Below, one piece after another: positions 8,583 to 18,793 of a stretch of DNA of 64,000 nucleotides; position 1 is the first letter of the stretch, and every line of letters starts with the position of its first letter. Source of the DNA: Bifidobacterium pluvialisilvae (lineage in GTDB: Bacteria > Actinomycetota > Actinomycetes > Actinomycetales > Bifidobacteriaceae); contig NZ_JAHBBI010000005.1 in assembly GCF_019331695.1 (NCBI RefSeq), positions 62,001 to 126,000 of the forward strand. Direction: 5' to 3'. The notes beneath the pieces were generated by a model. That model worked only from the letters and a program-made list of their open reading frames with translations, ran no database searches and had not been told where the DNA came from. The translations under genes were made by a program, and so were the position numbers.

Positions 8583-9365
8583 TTACCGGGTTTCGTCGGA
8601 AACCCGCCAAGGGGCGAACGCCGATTGGAAGTCTGCCGCGGCGGACGATGTATCTTCATATGTCGGGTCCAGGCCCATCATTCGACGCATGCAATGACGT
8701 TGGTCATCGGTAAGAGGAAGATCGTCATACCAAGGCGCCTCTCCCCCGCAATATTCGAATTCCGGGCATGAATACATAAGATAGAGCATTACATTCGCAA
8801 AGCAGGCATAGTCAAGATCGTACTGGCCGGCATCGCGTGCGCGGGCATCGCCCTGCGCATAGCGCGCCAACCCAAAGTCGACGAGCGATACATGGGCACC
8901 GTCGTCAAGGACATTCGCCACACTGACATCGCCGTGGATCACCCCGCGTCCATGGAGATAGACGAGGATGTCAAGCAATTGCGTCCCTATGCGCCGGATA
9001 TCCGCTTTGGGAAACGCATGGCCGTCGTCGAAAAGACGCTGGCGCAACGATTTTCCCGCTTTGTATTCAAGGACGAAGTAATATCCGCTCTTATCGTTGA
9101 TCACACCCAGCAGTTCCGGTATCGCACGATGATGCAATCCGGAAAGGATGACGGCCTCGAAGTGGTTCCGACCCGCATTGCGCTTCCATATACGATGACG
9201 GAATCGTTTCAGCACCACACGATTGCCGGTGGCGTCAGTGGCGGTGAAGCACACGCCATACCGTCCCCCGCCGATACGGGAGCCGATGACGTAACGGCCT
9301 ACATGTCTGCCGGAACCGACAAAGAATCCGGCATGCGTCAACAAAGCCGGTAATTCGAATGGCAT
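8583..9365 (-). CDS. Small Ser/Thr protein kinase (kinase domain only)
   Basis: The 260-residue protein consists almost wholly of one Hanks-type kinase domain. It has a Gly-rich loop GGGRYG (32-37), Lys53 in VVLKRF, Glu70 in the C-helix, catalytic loop HGDVSVAN with Asp146 and Asn151 (HGD instead of HRD, as in kinases not controlled through activation-loop Arg contacts), and DFG at 163-165. All catalytic residues are present, so it should be active. There is no transmembrane helix and no PASTA domain, unlike housekeeping PknB. The ATG at 9365 lies 7 bases after the zinc-ribbon stop with no clear ribosome site, suggesting coupled re-initiation. Last gene of the block that begins with the condensin-like trio. 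Targets unknown. Confidence 0.85.
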   Translation of the reverse strand: MPFELPALLTHAGFFVGSGRHVGRYVIGSRIGGGRYGVCFTATDATGNRVVLKRFRHRIWKRNAGRNHFEAVILSGLHHRAIPELLGVINDKSGYYFVLEYKAGKSLRQRLFDDGHAFPKADIRRIGTQLLDILVYLHGRGVIHGDVSVANVLDDGAHVSLVDFGLARYAQGDARARDAGQYDLDYACFANVMLYLMYSCPEFEYCGGEAPWYDDLPLTDDQRHCMRRMMGLDPTYEDTSSAAADFQSAFAPWRVSDETR

Positions 9366-9372
9366 CGAACCG

Positions 9373-9780
9373 TCAACGAGCCACCGGCGTACCGCACTCC
9401 ATGCAGAACTTGGCACCGGGATTCAACGGCCTGCCGCAGTTCGGGCAGAACATGGCGTTCGATTCCATCCTGGCACCGCAGTTGAGACAGAACTTGGCAC
9501 CCGTCGGCACCACGGAACCGCATTTCGTGCAGGTCGCTCCCCCGGCGACGTGCGACTGCCGTGGCGGGACCTGCTGGGGATGGGACTGTTGTGGATAATG
9601 CTGCTGCGGGTACTGCTGGGTGGGATATCCCTGCTGTGCGTATGCGGCGTATCCCCTGTCCGAGCTGGAGAAGCTGCCGAACATGCCGAACAGTCCCTTC
9701 CTCTTCTTATAGTATTTCCGTCCCTGATGACGGTTCGGATAGCGTCTGCCGCTGCTTGAGCGGGAGAAGAAACCACTCAT
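9373..9780 (-). CDS. Double zinc-ribbon protein with Gln/Pro/Tyr-rich linker
   Basis: The 135-residue protein has three parts. Residues 1-34 are basic and Arg/Lys-rich. Residues 50-72 are a low-complexity Tyr-Pro-Gln linker with repeated YPQQ units. Residues 84-129 hold two CxxC...CxxC zinc ribbons (Cys84, 87, 98, 101 and Cys112, 115, 126, 129). Double zinc ribbons usually mediate protein or nucleic-acid contacts and are often found next to kinases or membrane domains. A GGGGG ribosome site sits 5 bases before the ATG, directly after a run of nine A on this strand. It is tightly linked to the kinase gene (7-base gap), pointing to a functional pair. Molecular role unknown. Confidence 0.75.
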   Translation of the reverse strand: MSGFFSRSSSGRRYPNRHQGRKYYKKRKGLFGMFGSFSSSDRGYAAYAQQGYPTQQYPQQHYPQQSHPQQVPPRQSHVAGGATCTKCGSVVPTGAKFCLNCGARMESNAMFCPNCGRPLNPGAKFCMECGTPVAR

Positions 9781-9867
9781 GAGGCCCCCTTTTTTTTTGA
9801 GACAGAGTCGGGCATCATACGACCGCGCCGCTCTGCGATATCTTTTGTATTGTAGAGCGGAATTCGG
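9781..9867 (-). promoter_or_regulatory. Junction between jetC-like and zinc-ribbon genes
   Basis: This 87-bp gap holds an inverted repeat (CCGCTCT/AGAGCGG on the minus strand), TACAAT as a possible weak -10 for the zinc-ribbon/kinase pair, and a 9-base T homopolymer (9790-9798 on +). There is no room for a JetD gene or a remnant of one. Confidence 0.35.
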
Positions 9868-12800
9868 TCAGGATGTCGCATCCGACTCGTTTCCCGGAGC
9901 GGACTGGTCCAGCGACGCCTCCTGCAGATACGATTTGCTGTCGGCCGGGTTTTTGAAGGCCACGTAGGCCTTGCTGGCGATTTCCAGAATCTCGGCGGTC
10001 TTGCTTTCCGGAGCGGAGACGATGACCTGGAATCCCAGACGTGGCAGCACCGAAAGCGCCCTTTGCGTGTATCGACCGTCCGCCTTGATCAGCGCCTCGT
10101 CAAGGAACAACGTCGTATAGGTCGGACGGCCGGTCACGTCGCCGCCAAGCAGATAGATCAGCGCCGCGCCATAGACGAATGAGGTGAGCTCCTGCAGGGC
10201 GCCGCCGGACTTGCCGCCCGTCGAGGTGATGCGCTCATCCGGTCCCTCCGCATGATGGACGGTCGCATAGAACGACGACCGGCACCGGGGGTCGAGATTC
10301 CTGGCGCCATAGTCCCTGATGCCGTTGGCGTCGTGGACCAGATCCAACTCGTGCCGCAGCATCGTGATCATTCCCGAACAGGACGAGAACGTCTTGCGGG
10401 CTGCCGATGCGTATGCGGCGGAATCGACCTGTGAGGTCTGCGACCGCTCCTTCCATTCGTCCAACAGGCCGATGACCCGCTTGAGCCTGGCGGTGAACGA
10501 ACGTTCCGGCCGACGGACATCCGCCCCGATGGAAAGGCTGCCGAGCCTCGGGCCGAACTTCTGGCCATCAAGCATGGCGTTGATGCGATCGAGCTGGTCT
10601 CCGATGTCATTGGCGTCGGTGTCGATGGCCCGATTGATCTGCGTGAAGTCCATCAGCAGCTTGTCGAGACTGTTCGCGTATTCCTCCCCCGTGGCCGCTG
10701 ACGCGGTCAGACGTTCAAGATCGGACAGCTCGTCACGATAATACCGGTAGTCCTCCACGCGTGCGGCCAGAGCATCGTCGTCGTGCGCGTACAGGTCGAG
10801 GTATGCGGACATACGGGTCTCCGTATCGGCCTTCCGGGAGGACATAACCTCGGTGAGCGACGACACCGTTCGGGAAACGGACTCCCTCATCTTCTCCTGT
10901 ACCCGTTGTTCGAACGTTTCGCCTGCAAGGGCGTCGGCGCCGACCCCGACGATGATACGGGAACGGTCGTCATGGTTCACTATGCCGGCGAAATTGCTCT
11001 CATAGGCGGAGTCCAGCATTGCGGATACGGAATGGGCGAGGCCTTCGTCGGGGTCGGCGTCCGAGCCGGATTGTGCGGCCCCGTGCCCGCTGCGGCCATC
11101 GAGCCACTGCCGTGCGGCATCGATGAACCGGCGTTGCCCGTCGTATTGGGTCTTTGCCTGATAGAGACGCTGATTGGACTGGTCGAGTTCGGCTTCCAAT
11201 GCGGCTTTCGTTTCGGCAAGGTCGGTGAACTGGGGGTCGGTGTCGTGCTCGTCGAGCTGCTTCGTCAGCGTGTCGATGCGCCGCTCCAGTCCGTCCGTAT
11301 CGATGCTCTCCCAGGATGTGTAGGACAGCAGCATGGCAAGGTCATGCTCTTCGCGCAGACGGTCGATGCGCCGCTTCGCCGAGTCGAGATCCTCGTCCTT
11401 TTGCCGGAGTTCCCCCTGGATGTCATCCACCGTTCCACGGAGCTGGTCCAGATAGGCCGCATTGGTGAATCCGATTATGGGATGCAGTCCCTTGGTTCCA
11501 TGGTAGCCGCGGTTTGCGGACTTCAGCTGGCCGTCCACCTGCACCTGCCGTTCGTTGTCCATGTCGTCGATGGAGTCGACGCAACGGGCATCGAATCGTT
11601 CGGAGCAGGTCTGATTCTTCAGCCAGTCGACGAACGGGGAATCCTCACGATAACGAAGCTTCCCCGATATCCAGCCGTCCGTGCCTTCGGCGTCATATAT
11701 CCGATTCGTGTCGATGAAACGCCAGGTGCGGCGCATCATCCTCGAGGGGTCTATGGTGCTGACCTTCTCGGCAAAGCCCCGTTCATGACGTCGGTCGATG
11801 AGGATCGTCTGCGCGAGCGGGGCGTATACGACGTTCATGGCTGTACGCCATTGCTCGCAATCCTCCTTCACGTCCATGAGCTCGGCCACGTATGGCAGTT
11901 CACTGACGTCCAATCCGGTGGCATGGGCGATCAGGGCCCTTGCGTCGTCCATGGACTGGGTGATGCGCGTATCGTGGGTGTGCTGACGTTGGAGATCGCG
12001 TTGCGACTGGCGTAGCGTCTGCGCTACGCCGGCGCGTTCGCCGATGAGCTCGGCCCGCTTCCGTTCGCATTCGGCAAGCGTCCGCGCGTATGTCTGTTCA
12101 AAGGCGGCGGACTGTTCCTGACGATGCTGCCAGGCGTCAGCGGAGACGGGAAACGACTCGTCGAGGTCATGGAACCGGGGCTCCATGCGATTGCGCAGCT
12201 CGCGCGCCTCGGCCAGCGCGCGTCCGGCCTGTTCCCGTTCGGATTCCAGACGGGCCCTGTCGCCGTCGTCCAGCCCACGGAGTCGTGTGTCGGCTTCCGC
12301 CAGACGTTTCCGCAGGTCGTTCGTCCGTCGTTGGAGATCGCGCACTTCCTCCTGCCGGCTTCCGGCCTTGCGCTCCTCGTCCGGGAGCCGGGAGAGCACC
12401 TCCTTCGTCATACGGCGGGAGGTCCATGCGTGGAGGGCGCGTCGTCCATCGTCCGTTTCGGGGTCGACGGGCTCCAGGGCCCGGACGTCGCGCAACGCCT
12501 TGACGTAGGAGTCGTAGGCCTGACGGACCTCGCGTAGTCTGGCGATGCGTTTGGCCTTTTCCTCCATGCTGCGGAAGTTCTCGTCGTATCGGTCGTAGTC
12601 GTCCACGGTGTTGCGGGCCAGCTCGAGCGCCTCCGGCACGCCGAGCACGCCCTGTTTGAAGATGTCGTCGAGCCGTGAGGGAGCATCCGCCGATTGGATC
12701 TTGTACAGCAGCCGGCAGGCCGCCTCGCTCAGGCCGAGAATGTGCCATATGTGGGCGTGGAACGCTTCGGCGTTCGAGAACTGGAGGCATCCTTCATAGG

Positions 12801-13347
12801 TGGCCTTCAGTGCGGTCGGCGTGAACGGCGCGTCACGGAACGCATCCATGGGACGGGGGTCGATCTTCCTGTCCCACACGACATACTGCCGTCTCACGTC
12901 ACCCCTGCCGTCGCCGGGCGCGAGATAGAGGAACTTCGCGCAGGACAGTGTCTCTCCCCCGGTTCGGTTCTCGTAGGTGTCGACGATCGCGCCCCATACC
13001 GGCTGCGGGGTCCCTTCCCCGTCACGGCCTCGCAGATAGATCGGCACGTCCCCTGTGCCGTCATTGCCGATGCCCAACATGCCGCGAAGGTACGTATAGT
13101 CATTGCGTTCGGAGCGGCCCGTGTTCGACGCCTTGTTGTATGGGGTCCCCGTGGGATACAGCAGTGAGATCTGCGCGTCCACCAGCGTGGATTTTCCGGA
13201 CTCGCTGGCGCCGGCGAGCAGGGTCACCGGCAGTCCGTCGTCGGTAGACGGCAGGAATTCATGGAATCCGTCGTATGATCCCCAATTGACGAGCTGACGG
13301 CTCGTCATCATCCAACGGTCGGCGATGATCGCCATCGTGTCCTTCAT
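9868..13347 (-). CDS. SMC/condensin-like ATPase, JetC (MksB/MukB) family
   Basis: The 1159-residue protein has an ABC/SMC-type ATPase split across its ends. Walker A is GASESGKST (46-54, a variant of GxNGxGKS). The signature is GGKSGGA (about 1044-1050), and Walker B is LFLDEA (about 1080-1085). Between them are long coiled coils (about 265-430 and 640-780, rich in Glu/Arg/Leu heptads) and a central hinge-like globular region. Length and architecture match JetC of Wadjet and MksB, the motor that extrudes DNA loops to recognise small circular DNA or organise chromosomes. Its ATG overlaps the end of the JetB-like gene by 4 bases (ATGA), so the three subunits are made together. Confidence 0.85.
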   Translation of the reverse strand: MKDTMAIIADRWMMTSRQLVNWGSYDGFHEFLPSTDDGLPVTLLAGASESGKSTLVDAQISLLYPTGTPYNKASNTGRSERNDYTYLRGMLGIGNDGTGDVPIYLRGRDGEGTPQPVWGAIVDTYENRTGGETLSCAKFLYLAPGDGRGDVRRQYVVWDRKIDPRPMDAFRDAPFTPTALKATYEGCLQFSNAEAFHAHIWHILGLSEAACRLLYKIQSADAPSRLDDIFKQGVLGVPEALELARNTVDDYDRYDENFRSMEEKAKRIARLREVRQAYDSYVKALRDVRALEPVDPETDDGRRALHAWTSRRMTKEVLSRLPDEERKAGSRQEEVRDLQRRTNDLRKRLAEADTRLRGLDDGDRARLESEREQAGRALAEARELRNRMEPRFHDLDESFPVSADAWQHRQEQSAAFEQTYARTLAECERKRAELIGERAGVAQTLRQSQRDLQRQHTHDTRITQSMDDARALIAHATGLDVSELPYVAELMDVKEDCEQWRTAMNVVYAPLAQTILIDRRHERGFAEKVSTIDPSRMMRRTWRFIDTNRIYDAEGTDGWISGKLRYREDSPFVDWLKNQTCSERFDARCVDSIDDMDNERQVQVDGQLKSANRGYHGTKGLHPIIGFTNAAYLDQLRGTVDDIQGELRQKDEDLDSAKRRIDRLREEHDLAMLLSYTSWESIDTDGLERRIDTLTKQLDEHDTDPQFTDLAETKAALEAELDQSNQRLYQAKTQYDGQRRFIDAARQWLDGRSGHGAAQSGSDADPDEGLAHSVSAMLDSAYESNFAGIVNHDDRSRIIVGVGADALAGETFEQRVQEKMRESVSRTVSSLTEVMSSRKADTETRMSAYLDLYAHDDDALAARVEDYRYYRDELSDLERLTASAATGEEYANSLDKLLMDFTQINRAIDTDANDIGDQLDRINAMLDGQKFGPRLGSLSIGADVRRPERSFTARLKRVIGLLDEWKERSQTSQVDSAAYASAARKTFSSCSGMITMLRHELDLVHDANGIRDYGARNLDPRCRSSFYATVHHAEGPDERITSTGGKSGGALQELTSFVYGAALIYLLGGDVTGRPTYTTLFLDEALIKADGRYTQRALSVLPRLGFQVIVSAPESKTAEILEIASKAYVAFKNPADSKSYLQEASLDQSAPGNESDATS

Positions 13348-14069
13348 CTCGTCTCACCATCCCCGTCTGCGGATTCGCTTTCCACGATGTCGCCGGTATC
13401 CACGGCATCGTCTTCCGACATAACGTCGTTATTCATATCTGTTTCACTGTCATATGGGTTTGCCTCGGCGTCCTCGACACTGGCGCCCAGCCATGATTCG
13501 GCGAGTTCGCGGTCCAGAACGACCGGCACCAGCGGAGTGACGGCATACATGTTGTCGTCGTTCTCGTCCTTGGTGAGATACCCGTACGTCGTCAGCGCGG
13601 AGACGGTGGCTGATATCTTTCTCAGCACGCCCTCCTCGTCATTGCGTCCGGCCAGGTATCCCGCACCGGTGGTCAGCGCGTTGCGGATCTCCTCGAAACT
13701 GACGACCCACTCCCCCGCCGGCACACGCGTGTTCTCGTATTCAAGCACGCGTATACGCAGGTAGGCGAGCGTCGCGGCCTCCTCACGCGTCAGGCTGGCA
13801 CGGGTCTTGAGCGCTCTCATCGATATGTCCGATTCACTGACCGGTGTGGCATACATGATGCGATAATGCCGGTTCTCCACCAGTTCGAGCATGTCGTTGT
13901 TCAGCGAGCGTACAACGGCCTCCCTGTTGTCGAGCACCAGATCGTATAGGTTGCCGGTGATGTATCGGTCGCGTTTCAGCGCGATGGCCGCCACCCGCGC
14001 ATCGGCCGCCATGTCCCCGGTGTCGCCTTCGAACAGCGCGTAGGGGTTTGTAGCGTCATTCTGCGTCAT
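13344..14069 (-). CDS. JetB/MksE-like condensin accessory subunit (DUF4194 type)
   Basis: The 241-residue protein resembles DUF4194 proteins, the MukE/MksE-type winged-helix subunit that bridges the kleisin and the SMC ATPase. The core, about residues 28-180, contains the typical [22 protein letters not shown] helix and a second winged-helix segment ([21 protein letters not shown]). The C-terminal 45 residues are acidic and probably disordered. It starts one base after the JetA-like stop (TGA-T-ATG) with AGAGGA upstream, and overlaps the jetC-like start by 4 bases. Placement between the other two is the standard A-B-C order. Confidence 0.8.
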   Translation of the reverse strand: MTQNDATNPYALFEGDTGDMAADARVAAIALKRDRYITGNLYDLVLDNREAVVRSLNNDMLELVENRHYRIMYATPVSESDISMRALKTRASLTREEAATLAYLRIRVLEYENTRVPAGEWVVSFEEIRNALTTGAGYLAGRNDEEGVLRKISATVSALTTYGYLTKDENDDNMYAVTPLVPVVLDRELAESWLGASVEDAEANPYDSETDMNNDVMSEDDAVDTGDIVESESADGDGETR

Positions 14070-14070
14070 A

Positions 14071-15585
14071 TCATTCCTCTTTCACAATCGTATCCAGTTC
14101 GGCCATGGGCACCATCAGGGGGCGGGTGCGCCATTGCCGTGTCGTGCCGTCCAGCGATACGCAATACCAGACCACCTGATCGTCGCCGTCGGTTCTCAAC
14201 GCGCCGAGGAATCCGATCAGCTCGCTCTCCCGGCGCTCCTCACGAGGCAGACGATTGAAACTCGCGGCAATATCCACGTACTCCCCGCGCATCACCGGCC
14301 TGTTTCTGATGAGTCCGGCCATACGCCGCAGCCTCGGTCCTCCCACCTCGATCATGGCCTTGAGGTCCGGCGGCGGCAGGGCGCCGGAACGATCGACGGA
14401 ATCCTGAAGTTCCGGCGGTGCGACCGTGGTCATTGGTCTTGCGGGACGCAAAGGCAACCGCCCCAGTCGGACGGTGGCCACATCGGTGTCGTATGGCCGG
14501 GTTTCGTCATCGTCATCGGCCCGCGCCTCGGCATTGAGCTTGGCGAACAGTCGGTTCAATGTACCGAGCATCGTCCTATACCGTGTATCGGTCTGCTGCC
14601 GCACCAGTCGGCTTACGGCCTCATCCGACAGTCGCATCTGACGTCTGACGTCCTCGATGCCCTTGTAGATGAGGTCGAGTTCGGATCTGATCTGGTTGAG
14701 CAGAACGGCGGAATCGCCGGCGAAGTACGGTGTTTTCGCGATATCGCGTATGGCGTCGTCGATCTGACGGCGGCCTTCCTCGGTGACGATGACCTGGAAC
14801 GCGTCTGCGAATCGCCGTCCACCGTCGGATTCCCGGAACGATCTGCGGTAGTCGTCATGGTACATGGAGAGAATCTCTTCGACCGACAAGGACCCCGATT
14901 GCATACGGCGGCGGAGCACATCGCCGTTATCCCGTTCCGTAAGGGCCAACTCCTTGAGATCTACGGGAACGCCGCGCAGCGTGTTGTGCAGTACCCCGAT
15001 GACGTCCTCCACCTGGTCTTCGTCCAGCACCGCGTCGTCCTGCCCCCGCTCGATCCTCGCAATCTCCTGACGCCGCTCCTCGATCTCATGATTGAGCAGT
15101 TCGACGCGTTTCTTTGGATCCGCCGTCAACCGCATACGGGCGTGCTCGACCTCCATGATGATGCTGTTGGCCTGCGCCCCCGACAACGTCTGCGTATCGT
15201 CCTCCAGACGTGACAATGCGTCGATGGCGCGGTGCGCGCGTGCGGTGAGGCGGTAGAGGAACCGATGGGAGACCACATCGAGGGAATTCGCCAGCCAGGC
15301 GTAATCCCCATCGCCTTCGCGTCCGAGCTCGACGAGCACCTGGTGTGCGGCATCGGACAGGGACTGGCCATCCTTCAGGGTGTATTCGCCGATTTCTATG
15401 AGACCGGACAATCCCTGGGCGAGCCGGTCCTCAAGAACCTCCCGCGGCATCTCACTGGTCAATGGGTCGAATGCGGCGCGAAGCAACGCCATATAGACCA
15501 TCGAATGCTGGCGAAGAAGCAGCCGCAGCACACCGGTTTCATAGACCGGTCTGAGCCGTTCCATCTCCTGACGGACGTCGCCCAC
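14071..15585 (-). CDS. JetA/MksF-like kleisin subunit (DUF3375 type)
   Basis: The 504-residue protein resembles DUF3375, the kleisin-like subunit of Wadjet and MksBEF. An N-terminal winged-helix dimerisation region (about 1-95, with [22 protein letters not shown]) is followed by a helical central part with coiled coil (about 150-200 and 270-350) and a C-terminal winged-helix-like region (about 400-500). The GTG at 15585 is used as start because AGAGGAA lies about 7 bases upstream. It is the first gene of the A-B-C trio and lies 63 bp after glnE on the same strand, so it may share glnE transcription; I see no convincing promoter in the gap. Confidence 0.8.
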   Translation of the reverse strand: MGDVRQEMERLRPVYETGVLRLLLRQHSMVYMALLRAAFDPLTSEMPREVLEDRLAQGLSGLIEIGEYTLKDGQSLSDAAHQVLVELGREGDGDYAWLANSLDVVSHRFLYRLTARAHRAIDALSRLEDDTQTLSGAQANSIIMEVEHARMRLTADPKKRVELLNHEIEERRQEIARIERGQDDAVLDEDQVEDVIGVLHNTLRGVPVDLKELALTERDNGDVLRRRMQSGSLSVEEILSMYHDDYRRSFRESDGGRRFADAFQVIVTEEGRRQIDDAIRDIAKTPYFAGDSAVLLNQIRSELDLIYKGIEDVRRQMRLSDEAVSRLVRQQTDTRYRTMLGTLNRLFAKLNAEARADDDDETRPYDTDVATVRLGRLPLRPARPMTTVAPPELQDSVDRSGALPPPDLKAMIEVGGPRLRRMAGLIRNRPVMRGEYVDIAASFNRLPREERRESELIGFLGALRTDGDDQVVWYCVSLDGTTRQWRTRPLMVPMAELDTIVKEE

Positions 15586-15648
15586 GATTCATTCCTCTTT
15601 CTACCTGTTCCGTATGCCCGATGCGTTCTTAATGTCGCCGTTTTCGTC

Positions 15649-18600
15649 TTATGCGACGTCATCCTTGCCATAGAACAGGCGTTCGGTGACGAGACGGCAC
15701 TTGCGCATGACTCCCAGCAGTTCGTTCTCGAACGCCTGGCCGCGATGGGCCGGCTCCTTCAGCACGGCGGCAATGCCACCCAGGGAATACGTGTCGTCCG
15801 GCAGGACGTCGGCACGATTGGCCCGTCCGGACCACAGATAGTTGGCGTTGCGGGCGTTCGTGGCCATGGTCCAGGACTGGCGCAGGATCGAGGCGTCGTC
15901 GGGCTGAATCTCCCCGAGCCTCTCCAATATGTCGAGCGCGGGCAGCGTGGACACGCATTGGAGTTCGGGATGGTCGTGTGCCTTCTGCAGCTGCAACAGC
16001 TGTACGGTCCATTCGACGTCGGAAAGGCCGCCCTTGCCGAGCTTGAGATGACGTTCACGCCGTACGCCACGTGGCAGACGCTCCGCCTCCACGCGCGCCT
16101 TGAGCTTGCGAATGTCCATGATCTCCGCCTCGGAGAGCGGCTGATCCGGATATCGCAGCGGATTGGCGATCAACGTGAGAAAATCATTGGCAAGTTGTTC
16201 GTCACCGGCGGCATATCGTGCACGCAGCAGCGCCTGATGCTCCCACGTGCTGGCCCACGACGAGTAGTATTCACGGCAGGATTCGTATGAGCGGACCAGA
16301 GGGCCGTTCTTGCCTTCAGGCCGCAGGTCGAGGTCGAGTTCGATCTTGCCCTCCATCGACACCGGTCCCATGAGAATGCGACGCAAATCGTCGACGACCG
16401 CCTTCGCGAATGCGAACGCCTGCTGATCCTCCACGCTGCCGTTCGGACGATAGATGATGATGACGTCGGCATCGGAACTGAAGTTCACTTCGCGGCCGCC
16501 ATAGCGGCCCATGCCGATGACGGCGATTGTGACCGGTGGCCGTTCCACGTCCCGTTCATGGCATTGATGCGTCAACGACCAGTTGAGTGCGCTGTCCAAT
16601 ATGGCATCGTACACGGTGGTCATGGCGTCGAGGCAGGCACCGTCCTCGATGACTCCGCTCATCCATCCAAGACCGATGCGTTCGATCTCATGACGGCGCA
16701 GTGACCTGAGCAATGTGGCGAAGTCGTTGATTCGTTCGGAGAATCGCATCAATGCGGCATGGCATTGGATATCGAGACTCTTTCGCGACCGTGGCTGCAT
16801 CTCCTCGTCATGTCCCAGCCATGTGACCGATTCCATGGATTTGTTCATGGCGTCGCCGAGATACCGGGAATTGGAGAGGATGTGGCATAGTCTCTGACCC
16901 GCCGACGAGGAGTCGCGCAGGAATCCCAGATAGTCGCTTCCCTGGCCGAAGTTCTCTTCGAGTTTGCGCCATGCCAGCAACCCCATATCGGGGTTCTGCC
17001 CGTCGCCGAGCCACTGCAGGACCGCGGGCAGGATGATGCGGTTGATCTTGGCCGAGCGGCTGATGCCCTCGGTGAGCGCCTGCACGTGCCGCATCGCGTT
17101 GTCCGGATCGCCGAACCCGATGGACGCGAACCGTTCCTTGGTCGCCTCCGGGCTCAGGCTGATCTCCCCCTCGCCCAGGGTGGCGATGTTCGGCAGCATC
17201 GGGCGGAAGTAGATGTCAAGATGCAGCTGACGCACCTCACGGCGGGTGGCGTCGAACCGTTCGATGAGCTCCTCGGGATGCATGTGCAGCGCGCGGGAGA
17301 GACGACGCAGCTCGGCGCTGTTGTTGACGGTGTCCTTGTCAAGCTGGCGCTGGGTCTCGATGCCTCCCTCGTTGCCCTTGCCGAGGTCGGGGAACAGGTG
17401 GGTTCGTTTTAGCGCCCACATCTGCTGGCGATGTTCGAGTACCCTTTCGAAACCATAGTCGGCGGACAGCTTCACCGCCTGCTTGCGCGAGACGTAGCCG
17501 CCGGCGGCCAATGCCTGCAGGGAATCCAGCGTGGAGGCGGTGCGCAGTGACTCATCGGTGCGCCCATGGACCAGCTGCAGCATCTGCACGGTGAATTCCA
17601 CATCCCGCAGACCGCCGCGGCCGAGCTTGATCTCCCGGTCCTTCTGCGGTTTGGGGATGAGGTCCTCCACACGTTTGCGCATCTGCTGGCAGTCGTATAC
17701 GAAGTTCTCGCGCTTGGACGCGCTCCACACCAGAGGCCGTGTGCGCTCATAGTATTCGCGACCGAGTTGCGGGTCGCCCGCCACGGGTCGTGCCTTGAGC
17801 AAGGCCTGGAACTCCCAGTTTTCGGCCCACTTGTCGTAGTAGCCCAGATGGGAGTCGAGCGTGCGGACCAGAGGGCCGTCCTTGCCCTCCGGGCGCAGCC
17901 CGCCATCGATCTGCCACAGCATCGGTTCGGCGACGCCCATGACCACCGACTGGCAGAACTTTTGCAGGGTCACGCCCAGTTTCGTCCCGATGCGGATAAG
18001 CCGTTCGTGGCCGAGTCCATCGTCCGCCGGCTCCACGACGTAGATCAGATCGACGTCGGAGACGTAGTTGAGTTCACGTGCGCCGAGCTTGCCCATGCCG
18101 ATGATGGCGAACCGGCATCGTTCGCTTTCTGGGACCTCGTGCCGAGCAATGGCCAGTGCCCCTTCGAGGGCTGCATCGGCCAGATCGGAAAGATTGCGGC
18201 TGATACCCGGTTGCATGGTCAACGGGTCGTCGGCGGTGACGTCCCTGGCCATGATCGCGGCCAGCTGTTCCCGGTAGCAGCGGCGCAACGCGGTGACGGA
18301 TTCGGCCATGGGACCGTCGCTGACCGGGTTGTCGGCCGCGGGGTCGGCCCCGATGCGCTGCAACACCGCCGCACGCCGCTGCTCCCGGTTCCACAGGTGG
18401 GACTCGTAGCCATCCCCGGTCACGGCCCGGACCAGTGCCGGTCGGGAAAGCATGAGACGGCCGATTTCATCGGAGGCGCCGAGTACGGCGACCAGACGGG
18501 ACAACCCGTCAAGCCCGGAGAACAGGGACTCCAATGGATGCCCCTGTTCGTGGGCCTTCCCCGCCAATTCCGCTATATGCCGCAGGGCGGTATCGGGATC

Positions 18601-18765
18601 GTTGCTTTTGGACAATGCTTCGAGCAGTTCGGAACGGTAGTATCCTGTGACCCCGAGCGAGGAAAGGGAGCCGAAGAGTTCCTGGGCCTTGTCGAGATTG
18701 GCCATGCCGGCGCGAATGAGTTCACGCAGCGTTACGCGTGAGGTTGCCTTGTCCATTCTCTCCAT
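15649..18765 (-). CDS. glnE: Bifunctional glutamine synthetase adenylyltransferase/deadenylase
   Basis: The 1038-residue enzyme adds and removes AMP on glutamine synthetase to match its activity to nitrogen status. The usual duplicated architecture is visible: nucleotidyltransferase motif GMGKLGARELNYVSDVDLIY (about 222-241) with its helical GlnD-type domain, then a second GMGRYGGREVNFSSDADVII (about 750-769) with its own helical domain. Length matches the actinobacterial family. In-frame ATGs at 18765 and 18756 are equally possible. It lies directly downstream of metF and upstream of the condensin-like trio, all on the same strand. Confidence 0.93.
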   Translation of the reverse strand: MERMDKATSRVTLRELIRAGMANLDKAQELFGSLSSLGVTGYYRSELLEALSKSNDPDTALRHIAELAGKAHEQGHPLESLFSGLDGLSRLVAVLGASDEIGRLMLSRPALVRAVTGDGYESHLWNREQRRAAVLQRIGADPAADNPVSDGPMAESVTALRRCYREQLAAIMARDVTADDPLTMQPGISRNLSDLADAALEGALAIARHEVPESERCRFAIIGMGKLGARELNYVSDVDLIYVVEPADDGLGHERLIRIGTKLGVTLQKFCQSVVMGVAEPMLWQIDGGLRPEGKDGPLVRTLDSHLGYYDKWAENWEFQALLKARPVAGDPQLGREYYERTRPLVWSASKRENFVYDCQQMRKRVEDLIPKPQKDREIKLGRGGLRDVEFTVQMLQLVHGRTDESLRTASTLDSLQALAAGGYVSRKQAVKLSADYGFERVLEHRQQMWALKRTHLFPDLGKGNEGGIETQRQLDKDTVNNSAELRRLSRALHMHPEELIERFDATRREVRQLHLDIYFRPMLPNIATLGEGEISLSPEATKERFASIGFGDPDNAMRHVQALTEGISRSAKINRIILPAVLQWLGDGQNPDMGLLAWRKLEENFGQGSDYLGFLRDSSSAGQRLCHILSNSRYLGDAMNKSMESVTWLGHDEEMQPRSRKSLDIQCHAALMRFSERINDFATLLRSLRRHEIERIGLGWMSGVIEDGACLDAMTTVYDAILDSALNWSLTHQCHERDVERPPVTIAVIGMGRYGGREVNFSSDADVIIIYRPNGSVEDQQAFAFAKAVVDDLRRILMGPVSMEGKIELDLDLRPEGKNGPLVRSYESCREYYSSWASTWEHQALLRARYAAGDEQLANDFLTLIANPLRYPDQPLSEAEIMDIRKLKARVEAERLPRGVRRERHLKLGKGGLSDVEWTVQLLQLQKAHDHPELQCVSTLPALDILERLGEIQPDDASILRQSWTMATNARNANYLWSGRANRADVLPDDTYSLGGIAAVLKEPAHRGQAFENELLGVMRKCRLVTERLFYGKDDVA

Positions 18766-18793
18766 TGTACAGGCCCATGGCGGTCGAGCGGCG

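Noticed and set aside
9790-9798. T9 run as terminator after the jetC-like gene
   Set aside because: On the coding strand it is an A run just before the next gene's ribosome site, and no stem precedes it in the right orientation.
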